This document shows, in pieces, positions 31,184-38,892 of a DNA stretch of 38,892 nt; position 1 is the first letter of the stretch; every line of letters begins with the position of its first letter. The notes beneath the pieces were generated by a model. It saw nothing but the letters and a program-made list of their open reading frames with translations. It had not been told where the DNA came from and ran no database searches. Both the position numbers and the translations under genes were made by a program. Origin of the DNA: Cloacimonetes bacterium UBA5456 (lineage in GTDB: Bacteria; Cloacimonadota; Cloacimonadia; Cloacimonadales; Cloacimonadaceae). The DNA lies in NCBI GenBank assembly GCA_002427325.1, contig DIQS01000003.1:1-38892 (forward strand). Direction: 5' to 3'.

Positions 31184-31840
31184 TCAGCCTTCGCGATGGC
31201 AGAACCACCAGTCAAAGCATTCATAGCCTTTTTCTTTGGCGGTGCGCATGCGCTCGTTAGCAGCGTCAATATCTTTTGGAGGTGGCACAATGACTCTGTC
31301 ACCAATAATGCTGTTGTTTGGCCAGTCTGCGGGCATGGCAGCACCATTTTTGTCGCTATATTGCATTCCCTTGACTGCACGCAGGATTTCTTCCATATTA
31401 CGACCCAATTCTTGGGGATAATAGAGGATGATGCGCAAGAAGCCTTTGTCGTCCACGATGAATACTGCGCGAACGGTGTTTGAATCCTTTCCGGGGTGGA
31501 TGAGGCCGAGGCGGTTTGCCACAGCACCGGTGTCTGCGATGATGGGGAACTGAATTTCAACGCCGATGTTTTCTTTGATCCATTCTTCCCATTTGATGTG
31601 GGAGAATACTTGGTCAACGCTCATTCCGATGAGCTCGGTGTTGATTTCTCTAAATTGAGGATATAGCTTTTGAAAAGCTACAAACTCAGTGGTGCAAACC
31701 GGGGTGAAGTCCGCCGGATGGCTAAATAATACAAACCATTTCCCTGCCATATCGCCGGGGAGGTTCATTTTACCACGAGTGGTTACTACTTCCATTTCTG
31801 GGAATTTGTCGCCGAGTAAGGGCATTCTGTACTGATCCAT
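31184..31840 (-). CDS. Peroxiredoxin, Prx6/archaeal thioredoxin-peroxidase type
   Basis: This 218-residue thiol peroxidase reduces hydrogen peroxide and organic peroxides. The peroxidatic cysteine is C49 in HPADFTPVCTTEF. The C-terminus holds C208 and C214 in YECFDWWFCHREG, the arrangement of archaeal-type Prx6 proteins such as the Aeropyrum enzyme, where the last cysteine is resolving. HPGKDSNTVRAVFIVD and YYPQELGRNMEEI are also typical. I chose the ATG at 31840 (AAGGAG at a seven-base gap); an upstream start at 31903 lies before the likely transcript start. It is transcribed alone from a consensus promoter and ends at its own terminator. It probably protects an anaerobe from oxygen exposure. 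Confidence 0.93.
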   Translation of the reverse strand: MDQYRMPLLGDKFPEMEVVTTRGKMNLPGDMAGKWFVLFSHPADFTPVCTTEFVAFQKLYPQFREINTELIGMSVDQVFSHIKWEEWIKENIGVEIQFPIIADTGAVANRLGLIHPGKDSNTVRAVFIVDDKGFLRIILYYPQELGRNMEEILRAVKGMQYSDKNGAAMPADWPNNSIIGDRVIVPPPKDIDAANERMRTAKEKGYECFDWWFCHREG

Positions 31841-31880
31841 TTGTGTACTCCTTGTTTTCATTTTAGTGTCTATACACCAT

Positions 31881-31908
31881 ATTATAATTCGATTACGTGC
31901 CATGTCAA
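31881..31908 (-). promoter_or_regulatory. Consensus sigma-70 promoter of the peroxiredoxin gene
   Basis: On the minus strand TTGACA (31903-31908) and TATAAT (31881-31886) are both perfect, with a 16-base spacer. It lies 41 bases upstream of the ATG. No separate operator is obvious. Confidence 0.88.
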
Positions 31909-32062
31909 ATCTTTTTTCAAAGAAAATATTGCATTTTGCAAAATTGTATGTGACGTTTGATTAAATGAGCTATTCAGAAGAGCGATGTTCTGCTTGAGGC
32001 GAGCATAATCTTAAAAAAGCATCCAAGAATTATTTTTAAAATCGCCGGATTTTCGAAATTGC

Positions 32063-32091
32063 TTGACACCTGTTCTTAGAACTTTAAGCTT
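32063..32091 (+). promoter_or_regulatory. Possible promoter of the lipoprotein gene
   Basis: TTGACA at 32063-32068 is followed at 16-17 bases by TAAGCTT (32085-32091), a poor -10. The spacer contains the small palindrome TTCTTAGAA. The region 31909-32062 holds no gene. Confidence 0.35.
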
Positions 32092-32121
32092 GTTCAAATT
32101 ATAAGCAAAGAGGAGAAGACA

Positions 32122-32751
32122 ATGAAGCAAATTCGATATATAGTCGCACTATTATCGCTGTTGATCTTGGTCGGAGCTTGCAAATCTGGCTCTGAATTCC
32201 GCGTCATAAACCGCTGTTCCTTCCCCGCTTATGTGGCTCTTGAAGATGGAGAGTTGCAGACAATTCCCGGCGGTGAAGAATATACCTTCAAGATAGATAC
32301 AGAGACCCAGAGCTTTCTCACCGGCGAGATTTCTCGCGAGATGACAGTTCGTGCATTTGGACAAACCTACAGCATCATCAACGACATCAACCAGGCTCCA
32401 CAGGACACAACTGTTGTCATTCTCAAGGCGGGAAAGAGCTTGGACGCCTATCTGCATCCCAATCGGGCTTGCATTATGATCCAAAACAATCGCGACAACG
32501 ACATCGCGCGCGTTGAAATATGGCGTTTTAAACACAATTCAATTGAACATCAAAGAATTATCACTCTCCGCGACATCGCATCGGGCGAAGAAGTATGGGA
32601 AAGAGTTTTGCCCATGGCTTCTGATTCTCCCGGAGAGTCATTTTATTATATGGTCTATGTTTATGAAGGCGCAGGCTCAGAAGCACAGATCTTTGGCGAC
32701 CCCGAAGATGTCTTATATAAAGACCAGCGTTGGGTGCTTACTTTAGAATAA
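32122..32751 (+). CDS. Lipoprotein of unknown function
   Basis: This 209-residue protein has a lipoprotein signal peptide ending LILVGAC, so C20 is likely acylated. The mature part has two similar halves beginning FRVINRCSFPAYVALEDGELQTIPGGEEYTF and IMIQNNRDNDIARVEIWRFKHNSIEHQRIITLRDIASGEEVW. Each looks like a small beta-sandwich about 90 residues long, so this may be an internal duplication. I know no family name. AGAGGAGAAG precedes the ATG. It is followed 29 bases later by an M16 protease gene, and the two probably form an operon. Confidence 0.7.
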   Translation: MKQIRYIVALLSLLILVGACKSGSEFRVINRCSFPAYVALEDGELQTIPGGEEYTFKIDTETQSFLTGEISREMTVRAFGQTYSIINDINQAPQDTTVVILKAGKSLDAYLHPNRACIMIQNNRDNDIARVEIWRFKHNSIEHQRIITLRDIASGEEVWERVLPMASDSPGESFYYMVYVYEGAGSEAQIFGDPEDVLYKDQRWVLTLE

Positions 32752-32780
32752 CAAAGAATATCATTAATCAAGGAGTTACA

Positions 32781-35594
32781 ATGAGAGCGTTTTGGCTTTC
32801 TTTATTCACACTAATAATCAGCCTTTCTTTCGCACAGTCGATCATCCCCGAAGGGCAAATGTTGCTTCCACAAGACGAAAGCATACTTACAGGAACTCTT
32901 GAAAACGGAATCAAGTATTACATCGTCGAAAACTCTAAACCGGCAAAACGTGCAGAGCTCAGGCTCTTTGTGGATGTCGGTAGCATCGTTGAAGATGAAG
33001 ACCAAGTGGGGCTTGCTCATTTCACAGAACACATGGCTTTCAACGGCACCAAACACTTTGACCGCACCGAGGTCGTGAGCTATCTCTCTTCCATCGGAAT
33101 GGGCTTTGCAAATGGTCTGAACGCCATGACCAGCTATGATTTCACCATGTATGAACTCAAGATTCCCACAGATAATAAAGAGCAATTGGACAAGGGATTT
33201 CTCATCCTTTCGGACATGGCGCACAATGTCAGCTTTCTTCCCGACGAATTGGAAAGCGAGCGCGGAGTGATCATCGAAGAATGGCGCATGGGTCAAAATG
33301 CTCAGAGCAGGATATCCGACAAAGTGACCAAGGTTCGCTTTGCCGGAAGTCGATATGCAGACCGCTCTCCCATCGGCACTTATGAGAATCTCACCACTTT
33401 CACGCGTGACAAGATCCTGCGTTTTTATGAGGACTGGTATCGTCCCGATTTGCAAAGCGTGGTCGTGGTCGGCGATCTTCCCCAAGCGGAAGCACTTGCC
33501 TTGATTGAAAAGCATTTTGCCCACATCCCACCCCATCCCAATCCACGTCCTCGCGAGCGTTATAGAGTGCCGGATTTCCCCGAAGCTCGTGCAGTGGTCG
33601 CCACCGATCCAGAATATCCCTATTCCACGATCACGGCATCTTGGACGCGCACAGACAAAGCTCAGAAAACCTATGACGACTTTTATCTACAGCTCCATGA
33701 AACCCTGTTTTTTGATATGCTCAACGCCAGATTAGGCGAGCTCAGTCAAAGTGAAAACCCACCCTTCAGCATGGCATTTGGCTATAGCGGCTCCATGATG
33801 AAGGGCTTGAACAGCACAGACCTCATGGCTTATGCCGCATCCGGTAAAAACCGTGAAGCACTCAGTACGCTATTGATCGAGGCTGAACGCATCAGACAAT
33901 ATGGTTTTTCCATGTCTGAATTAGAGCGCGCCAAGACGCGTGTGCTCAGACAACTCGAAAGAGCAGTCGAGCAAAGCAGCACCCGCGAATCCTCCGCCAT
34001 TGTGTGGCAAATCTTTAGCGGACTCATCGGCGAAGACACCATCTTGAGCGCAGAGAAGAGTTTAGACCTCGGACTTCTCATGATGGGCATGGTAAATCTT
34101 GATCTCATCAATCGCCTCGTTGACGAACTTATCACCGAAGAAAATCTCACCATCACCTACACTGCAAACGAGGGCATGGGCATCACTCATCCCACCGAAG
34201 AACAGTTGCTTGCAGTCTATAGCGAAGTTCTCGCTACCGAGATCGAGCCCTATGAAGACAATGAAGTTCTAAGCGAATTGATGGAAGAAAAGCCGGAACC
34301 GGGCAAGATTATCAAACGCAAGACCCACAAGAAAAGCGGAATCAAAGAATGGACTCTCTCCAACGGCGCCAAAGTATTTAGCAAAAAGACAGATTTCAAA
34401 AGAGACGAAATACTTTTCACAGCCAACAGCCCCGGCGGATATACCCGCTATGATGTGGATAAATCATTCAATGCAAGACTATTGGAAGATTATTTGGGAA
34501 GCAGTGGTGTAGGCAGATTTGACAGCACCGAGCTTGATCGCATAAGAACGGGAAAAATCGCCTCTGCAATGCCTTTTGTGCGCAGATATTATGAAGGAAT
34601 CAGCGGACAGGCTTCACCCAAAGACCTCGAAGTAATGTTCGAACTCATTCACGAATATTCCACAAACGCGCGTTTCGAGCAAAAAAGCTTGAACACTTTT
34701 ATCAATCGCTATCGACCCTTCTATGAGAACCAGGCTTCAAACCCCGAAAGAGCCTTCTTTGATTCTCTGAATGTGTTTAGTGAAACTCATCACCCCATGT
34801 CCTACTCAGTTGATATCAATAGGCTGGAAGCTCTCTCACTGCAAGGATTGCAAGAGATTTATGCCGATAGATTTGCCGATTTCAGCGATTTCCGCTTTTT
34901 CTTTGTGGGAAATTTCAATGAAAAGCTCCTCGAAGAATATGTGGAAACCTATCTCGCCAGCCTGCCCAAAACCAAGCGCAAAGACAAGATTGTCGATGCC
35001 AAGATTCGCAAATTAAACGGAATCCATGATGTACGCTTCAGAAAGGGTGCCAGCGAGAGTGCACAAGTTGCCCACATGACCAATGGCAAGATTTGCCTCA
35101 AAGACAAAAACCGCAGCAAGATTGACGCCATGCTTTTGGTGCTAAACGAAAAGCTCAGGGAAAACATCCGTGAAGAGCTTGGCGGCGTATATGTCGTGCA
35201 AGCTTGGCAGAGCTATGAACAGCATCCCAAGGAAGAATATGAAATCACCATCTATATGGCATGCGATCCGGATAAGGTTGACGAGCTCAATGAAGCCTTA
35301 TTTGAGACCGTGGAAAGCGTGCGCAGCGGTGATTTTGACCAAAGCTATGTGGATTCTGCTAAGCAGGTTCTCAAAAAGCGCTATGAAGAAAACATCTCTC
35401 AAAACCGCTATTGGCAGGCGCACATGGTCAACAACTACTTCGGTCGTGAAAAGATTGACGCTTTCCTCAATATGGAAGCTCGCTATGCCAAGTTGACAAA
35501 GAAAGATGTGGTCAAAACTGCAAAGAAATATCTCAGGTTCGATAAAAATAGACTGACCCTGATCATGGTTCCCGAAAAGGATATCGCGGAATAA
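32781..35594 (+). CDS. M16 family zinc metalloprotease (pitrilysin-type), exported
   Basis: This 937-residue protease has a signal peptide (FWLSLFTLIISLSFAQS). It has the inverted zinc motif HFTEH (H80, E83, H84) in VGLAHFTEHMAFNGT, and a third ligand glutamate in ESERGVIIEEWRMG. It contains four M16 units: an active N-terminal pair and an inactive C-terminal pair starting about residue 520. The C-terminal half has NFNEKLLEEYVETYLASLP and REELGGVYVVQ, normal for the family. The length matches large periplasmic M16 proteases of about 930 residues. I chose ATG 32781 because AAGGAG lies at 32770-32775 and the signal peptide begins there. It likely degrades periplasmic peptides. It ends at a bidirectional terminator. 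Confidence 0.92.
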   Translation: MRAFWLSLFTLIISLSFAQSIIPEGQMLLPQDESILTGTLENGIKYYIVENSKPAKRAELRLFVDVGSIVEDEDQVGLAHFTEHMAFNGTKHFDRTEVVSYLSSIGMGFANGLNAMTSYDFTMYELKIPTDNKEQLDKGFLILSDMAHNVSFLPDELESERGVIIEEWRMGQNAQSRISDKVTKVRFAGSRYADRSPIGTYENLTTFTRDKILRFYEDWYRPDLQSVVVVGDLPQAEALALIEKHFAHIPPHPNPRPRERYRVPDFPEARAVVATDPEYPYSTITASWTRTDKAQKTYDDFYLQLHETLFFDMLNARLGELSQSENPPFSMAFGYSGSMMKGLNSTDLMAYAASGKNREALSTLLIEAERIRQYGFSMSELERAKTRVLRQLERAVEQSSTRESSAIVWQIFSGLIGEDTILSAEKSLDLGLLMMGMVNLDLINRLVDELITEENLTITYTANEGMGITHPTEEQLLAVYSEVLATEIEPYEDNEVLSELMEEKPEPGKIIKRKTHKKSGIKEWTLSNGAKVFSKKTDFKRDEILFTANSPGGYTRYDVDKSFNARLLEDYLGSSGVGRFDSTELDRIRTGKIASAMPFVRRYYEGISGQASPKDLEVMFELIHEYSTNARFEQKSLNTFINRYRPFYENQASNPERAFFDSLNVFSETHHPMSYSVDINRLEALSLQGLQEIYADRFADFSDFRFFFVGNFNEKLLEEYVETYLASLPKTKRKDKIVDAKIRKLNGIHDVRFRKGASESAQVAHMTNGKICLKDKNRSKIDAMLLVLNEKLRENIREELGGVYVVQAWQSYEQHPKEEYEITIYMACDPDKVDELNEALFETVESVRSGDFDQSYVDSAKQVLKKRYEENISQNRYWQAHMVNNYFGREKIDAFLNMEARYAKLTKKDVVKTAKKYLRFDKNRLTLIMVPEKDIAE

Positions 35595-35619
35595 CTATAT
35601 AAAAAACACATAATTAAAT

Positions 35620-35657
35620 GGGCAGAGAGTATGCACGCTCTCTGCCCATATTTTTTT
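35620..35657. terminator. Bidirectional intrinsic terminator between convergent genes
   Basis: GGGCAGAGAG (35620-35629) and CTCTCTGCCC (35638-35647) form a perfect 10-bp stem with an 8-base loop. On the plus strand it is followed by TATTTTTTT, ending the protease transcript. On the minus strand a T-rich stretch also follows, so it can end the feo transcript as well. Confidence 0.9.
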
Positions 35658-35675
35658 GGATTATTAGAAGCTGAT

Positions 35676-35969
35676 TTAGCTCACCTTCACGCGTATCGTC
35701 TCGGCAATTCTGCGGTCCAAGACATAGCGTGCGTCTCCCACTGCAACGATGATATTCGGTTCATCCTTTTCATTGCGGAAGATCGAGATCTTCGCGCCGC
35801 TATATATGCCACGTTCAATAGTTCTGAGGTCGTTGTTACAAGAGACTATGCCATCGTTTCCTTCTGTCACTTCACTCATGGGGATGCATTGTCCGCTGGG
35901 GCAAACACAAGCTTGCCTGCGTCTTCCAAAGCCCCTGCCAAAGGGTCTAAATCTGCGATTTTTGTTCAT
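35676..35969 (-). CDS. feoA: FeoA-like protein with an N-terminal cysteine motif
   Basis: This 97-residue protein has a FeoA-type SH3-like domain at residues 30-97. It begins IPMSEVTEGNDGIV, continues RTIERGIYSGAKISIFRNEKDEPNIIVAVGDARYVLDRRIAETIRV, and matches the PLSEL...G...L...G...G..V.V......P..I.v.g....l....A..I.V pattern. FeoA assists FeoB in ferrous iron uptake. The first 29 residues are unusual: a glycine/arginine-rich leader (NRRFRPFGRGFGRRR), then C21, C23 and C28 in CVCPSGQC, which could bind iron or zinc. The gene overlaps the end of feoB by 23 bases and has AGGAAAT before the ATG. Confidence 0.75.
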   Translation of the reverse strand: MNKNRRFRPFGRGFGRRRQACVCPSGQCIPMSEVTEGNDGIVSCNNDLRTIERGIYSGAKISIFRNEKDEPNIIVAVGDARYVLDRRIAETIRVKVS

Positions 35970-38148
35970 TTCTATTTCCTATTAATTTTAAGTTCACAAA
36001 GATGATCACAAAGCTGAGCAGTGCCACCCCTAACCAGATAAAGGATTGGGAGTTGAAGGCAGCGATCTGATAGAAGACCGTTGAGATCAGCCATGCCAAG
36101 AGGTTCAGATAGATGAAACTGAAGATAGTCCACTTAGCACCGTGTTCCTGAAACAGCATAGTTAGTGCCGCCATACAGGGCGAATAGAGAACGACAAACA
36201 AGAGGAACGCCATAGCCGAAGCCCAGCCGCCAAACCTCACCTTGATGTTGTCTTTAACGCTGTCCGCGGGCTCTTCATCATCATCAAAATCCATGCTTAG
36301 CTCTTCGCCGGAATAGAGGCTGTGCAAAGTTCCCACAATTGCCTCTTTGGCAAAGAGTCCGGTGATCAAGGCAACCGATGCCGGCCAGTTTTCGGTCTCA
36401 ATACCCATGGGTTTGAGCACGGGAGTAAGCGCGTGTCCGCCAATTTCCAAAACGCTGACCTTCTCTTTTTCTTTGCTAAGAATATTCGGCATCTTGATCA
36501 CGCCGAGAATATTGATCACGACGATCACGATGAGAATGGTCTTGCCGGCACGCAGGATGAAATCCTTGAGCCTAAACCATGTGTGGAGCATGATGCCATT
36601 GAAAGTGGGGAAGTGATAGGGCGGAAGCTCCATCACGAAGTTTCCCGGCTCGGTCTTGAAAATCGTCTTTTTTAAGAGCAATCCCGTAAGCATCGCCATC
36701 ACGATTCCAAAGAAATATAAGCCGAAGATCACCAGCCCGGCATGCCTCGGGAAGAAGATCATCGCCAGGAAGGTATAGACGGGCAACTTTGCGCCACAAC
36801 TCATAAAGGGAGTGAGCAGCGAAGCAAAAACCCTGTCTCTGGGGCTCTCCAAGGTGCGCGTTGCCATGATGGCAGGAACAGTGCAACCAAAGCCCACCAA
36901 GAGCGGGATAAATGCCTTGCCCGGCAAACCGATACGGCGCATAAATTTATCTGCAATGAAGGCAGCGCGCGCCATATAGCCGCTATCTTCCAAGATCGAA
37001 AGTGAAATATATATAAAAAAGATGGGTGGGATGAATGAGGCAATCGTGGCAAGACCGCCGCCGATGGCGTCACTAATGAGGAAATTCAACCACTCAGGCG
37101 TGCCTATACTGCTGAGCAATCCGGCAAGCTTATCTCCAAAAAGCCAGAGTAAACCGCCTTCGAGGAAATCCATAATCGGCTCGGATAGAGTCACCGCCAT
37201 AAGAAAGACCAAATACATCACAAAGAAGAATATAGGCAATCCTAAATAGCCGGAAAGCAAAACCTTGTCAATTGCATCCGAGAAAGTCCAGTTGTCGGGA
37301 CGTCCGCGCTTCACAACGTCTTTTTCCAAACCGCGAATATAGCCATAACGGCTGTCCGCAATGGAGTTTTGGACGTCTTGCCCGCGGTGTTTTTCAATCA
37401 CGGCGATGCGTTCACCCAGTTTTGCCAGTTCAGTTTCATTTAGCTGAGAAAGATATTCCTCATCCTTTTCCAAGAGTTTCAGCGCACGCCAGCGCGTCTT
37501 TTGGAGCTTTGAATAAACTTCTTCCGTGGCGAGCTTAACCTCGCTGTCGGTCTCGATATTCTCTTCTCTGAGAAGCTCTTGCCACAGCTCTTCCAATTGT
37601 TCTTCAATGATGTGGTCATAGCTCACTTGCTGGGGAACAGCCGGAGAATCGAGGTTTTCGACGATCTTATCCAAGAGCTTATTGGAATCAAATTTCTTGT
37701 TTAAAACCAAAGGGATGGCTTCAAAACCGAGGTGTGAACTGAGATGCTCGAGATCGATCTTGAGTCCGTTACGCTCGGCGATATCCGTCATGGAGAGGCA
37801 CATCAGAATGGGTGCGCCCAGTTCCATCAACTGGATGGTGAGATATAAATTTCGTTCGAGGTTTGAGGCGTCCACGATGTTGATGATCAAATCCGGCTTT
37901 GCATTGAGGATGAAATCACGAGCCACCAATTCGTCTGGGTTTCCTCCACTCAGGGAATAGATACCCGGAAGATCGACGACTTCATAGTGCACCCCTTTGT
38001 GACTATAGCTGCCGCTTTTGTGTTCAACAGTGACGCCTGGCCAATTGCCCACAGTCTGCCTTGAGCCTGTAAGCGCATTAAAAAGTGTTGTTTTACCAAC
38101 GTTTGGGTTGCCCGCAAGGGCGATGACGGGTGTGTTATTGCGAGTCAT
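35947..38148 (-). CDS. feoB: Ferrous iron transporter FeoB
   Basis: This 733-residue inner-membrane GTPase-permease imports Fe2+. The N-terminal G domain shows GNPNVGKTTLFNALTG (G1), NWPGVTVEHKSG (G2 region), DLPGIYSLS (G3) and LSMTD, where most FeoB proteins have NxxD (G4). The membrane half has two Gate regions, such as GFGCTVPAIMATRTLESPRDRVFASLLTPFMSCGAKLPVY, and about eight or more helices. The C-terminus (IWLGVALLSFVIIFVNLKLIGNR) is a membrane helix. I chose ATG 38148: AGGA ends about nine bases upstream, whereas ATG 38154 would be only three bases from it. The start overlaps fur by 14 bases. Confidence 0.94.
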   Translation of the reverse strand: MTRNNTPVIALAGNPNVGKTTLFNALTGSRQTVGNWPGVTVEHKSGSYSHKGVHYEVVDLPGIYSLSGGNPDELVARDFILNAKPDLIINIVDASNLERNLYLTIQLMELGAPILMCLSMTDIAERNGLKIDLEHLSSHLGFEAIPLVLNKKFDSNKLLDKIVENLDSPAVPQQVSYDHIIEEQLEELWQELLREENIETDSEVKLATEEVYSKLQKTRWRALKLLEKDEEYLSQLNETELAKLGERIAVIEKHRGQDVQNSIADSRYGYIRGLEKDVVKRGRPDNWTFSDAIDKVLLSGYLGLPIFFFVMYLVFLMAVTLSEPIMDFLEGGLLWLFGDKLAGLLSSIGTPEWLNFLISDAIGGGLATIASFIPPIFFIYISLSILEDSGYMARAAFIADKFMRRIGLPGKAFIPLLVGFGCTVPAIMATRTLESPRDRVFASLLTPFMSCGAKLPVYTFLAMIFFPRHAGLVIFGLYFFGIVMAMLTGLLLKKTIFKTEPGNFVMELPPYHFPTFNGIMLHTWFRLKDFILRAGKTILIVIVVINILGVIKMPNILSKEKEKVSVLEIGGHALTPVLKPMGIETENWPASVALITGLFAKEAIVGTLHSLYSGEELSMDFDDDEEPADSVKDNIKVRFGGWASAMAFLLFVVLYSPCMAALTMLFQEHGAKWTIFSFIYLNLLAWLISTVFYQIAAFNSQSFIWLGVALLSFVIIFVNLKLIGNRNEQKSQI

Positions 38149-38575
38149 TTTCATTTGTCCTGCACTTCCAACATAATCCGCCGACATTGATACTGAACTG
38201 ATCTATTTCAAATTTAAGGGCGTGAGCTTCTTCTTTGAGAAGCTCTTTGATCTTCCCGAGATCAGACTCCACTACCGATCGGCAATTTTCACATATCCAA
38301 TGCACGTGTTGCGGGTGCCCAAGAGTTCTTTCGAATCTATCGCGCCCCTCCATGCGAACGGAAAGTTGAATCAAACCTGCATCCACCAATAGAGGTAGGG
38401 TGCGATATACCGTCGCCAAGGAGACGCTGTCGTCCTTGAGGCGGTCATAGAGCATTTCGGCATCGAAGTGACCCTGCATTGCAGACACCGCCTCTAAGAT
38501 GAGGCTTCTGCTGCGAGTCAGCTTGAGCTCTTTCTCTACGAGAAATTCTTTGAACTGTTTTTCGAAATCTTTCAC
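38135..38575 (-). CDS. fur: Fur family iron-responsive repressor
   Basis: This 146-residue regulator has an N-terminal winged helix (LKLTRSRSLILEAVSAMQGHFDAEMLYDRLKD...SLATVYRTLPLLVDAGLI) and a C-terminal dimerisation domain. Metal-site residues are seen in HPQHVHWICENC, and CWKC near the C-terminus pairs with CENC as the structural zinc site. Length is normal for Fur. The start is GTG at 38575 with AAGGAT about five to seven bases upstream. The gene heads the feo operon, overlapping feoB by 14 bases. A Fur-box-like site just upstream suggests autoregulation. Zur or PerR activity cannot be excluded, but linkage to feoB favours iron. Confidence 0.9.
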   Translation of the reverse strand: MKDFEKQFKEFLVEKELKLTRSRSLILEAVSAMQGHFDAEMLYDRLKDDSVSLATVYRTLPLLVDAGLIQLSVRMEGRDRFERTLGHPQHVHWICENCRSVVESDLGKIKELLKEEAHALKFEIDQFSINVGGLCWKCRTNENDSQ

Positions 38576-38594
38576 GTGCTATCCTTAATAGTAT

Positions 38595-38609
38595 TGAGAA
38601 TCATTTGCA
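38595..38609 (-). promoter_or_regulatory. Fur box upstream of fur-feoB-feoA
   Basis: TGAGAATCATTTGCA matches the 7-1-7 Fur consensus TGATAATNATTATCA at 11 of 14 informative positions. It lies 20 bases before the fur start. A TTGACA -35-like box lies upstream (38635-38640 on the minus strand), so binding here would block transcription. Confidence 0.6.
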
Positions 38610-38822
38610 TCAAGCTTTGAGAGACCGTCCTTTCTGTCAAGATAAATATTCGATATATTTTTAGCTAAATCGCTATTTGCTAAATTGACGCGAGCTTACG
38701 AGTATGAATTATTATTTTGATGTAAGGAAATAGGGGCTGTTCCCAAGCAGAAATCAGGTTTTGAGACGGCGATATCTCGTCGAAAACGCCCTTGCACGAG
38801 CTTCTGATAACGCTATTTGCCA

Positions 38823-38840
38823 CAATGAAAATCATTGCCA
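38823..38840. promoter_or_regulatory. Possible second Fur-box-like palindrome near the window end
   Basis: CAATGA-AAA-TCATTG (38823-38837) is a perfect 6-3-6 inverted repeat. TGAAAATCATTGCCA (38826-38840) matches the Fur consensus at 11 of 14 positions. It may control a gene beyond the window. An open frame starts at 38825 and runs off the end, but it is too short to support. The remaining part of 38641-38822 shows nothing recognisable. Confidence 0.35.
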
Positions 38841-38892
38841 TGCTTATTCCCATGTTAAAAGACTGCGCCGAGACTGTTCAACAGATGAGTCA

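Noticed and set aside
31075..31617. A 180-codon minus-strand frame overlapping the peroxiredoxin gene
   Set aside because: It is in another frame of a well-supported gene and runs through its terminator.
6957..32783. The same AGGAGTTACAATG leader before the PilX-like gene (6958-6972) and the M16 protease gene (32771-32783)
   Set aside because: A strong ribosome-binding site with a short A/T spacer can recur by chance; two instances are not evidence of a shared element.
38825..38892. Open frame running off the right end of the window
   Set aside because: Only 22 codons are visible, with no ribosome-binding site, and it starts inside a Fur-box-like palindrome.

Overview
The window looks like chromosomal DNA of a Gram-negative (diderm), probably anaerobic bacterium outside the Proteobacteria. 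The diderm call rests on a BamA/Omp85 protein, a secretin, lipoproteins and a SurA-like chaperone. Anaerobic iron and redox genes (FeoB/FeoA/Fur and a ferredoxin-fused EtfA), the overall gene style and moderate GC would fit Candidatus Cloacimonadota or a close relative; that assignment is inference. No rRNA, tRNA, CRISPR array or transposase was found.

Layout. (1) 1-4039: an AT-rich accessory block with a palindromic intergenic repeat at the left edge, then a tightly packed four-gene restriction-modification cluster: a SPPY-type methyltransferase, a DpnII-like nuclease, a beta-class DPPF methyltransferase, and a small protein that may be a second nuclease. (2) 4239-18662: one type IV pilus locus on the plus strand, from a sigma-54-type -24/-12 promoter to a strong terminator. 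The order is major pilin, pilT, two minor prepilins, a 662-aa PilX-like protein, pilM-N-O-P-Q, a 767-aa Ig-repeat lipoprotein, pilB, pilC. Prepilin peptidase (pilD) is not here. (3) 18803-21832: ferredoxin-fused EtfA, an amidohydrolase and QueE, closely spaced on the plus strand. (4) 21833-22122: an intergenic region holding a second, inverted copy of the left-edge repeat and a minus-strand terminator.

(5) 30808-22123 (minus strand): an envelope and precursor gene run. It reads SurA-like chaperone, bamA, radical SAM protein with a C-terminal winged helix, ispD, an enlarged glmS-like gene, ispF, then a terminator. It combines outer-membrane protein assembly, isoprenoid precursor synthesis (MEP pathway) and amino-sugar synthesis. 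(6) 31840-31184 (minus): a stand-alone peroxiredoxin with a consensus sigma-70 promoter and its own terminator. (7) 32122-35594 (plus): a lipoprotein followed by an M16 zinc protease. (8) 38575-35676 (minus): fur-feoB-feoA-like, an overlapping ferrous iron operon with a Fur-box-like site just upstream of fur. It shares a bidirectional terminator with the protease gene.

The points most worth following up are the mixed restriction-modification cluster, the palindromic repeat pair, the two large unfamiliar proteins built into the pilus operon, and the GlmS homologue whose catalytic cysteine lies about 25 residues in from the start.
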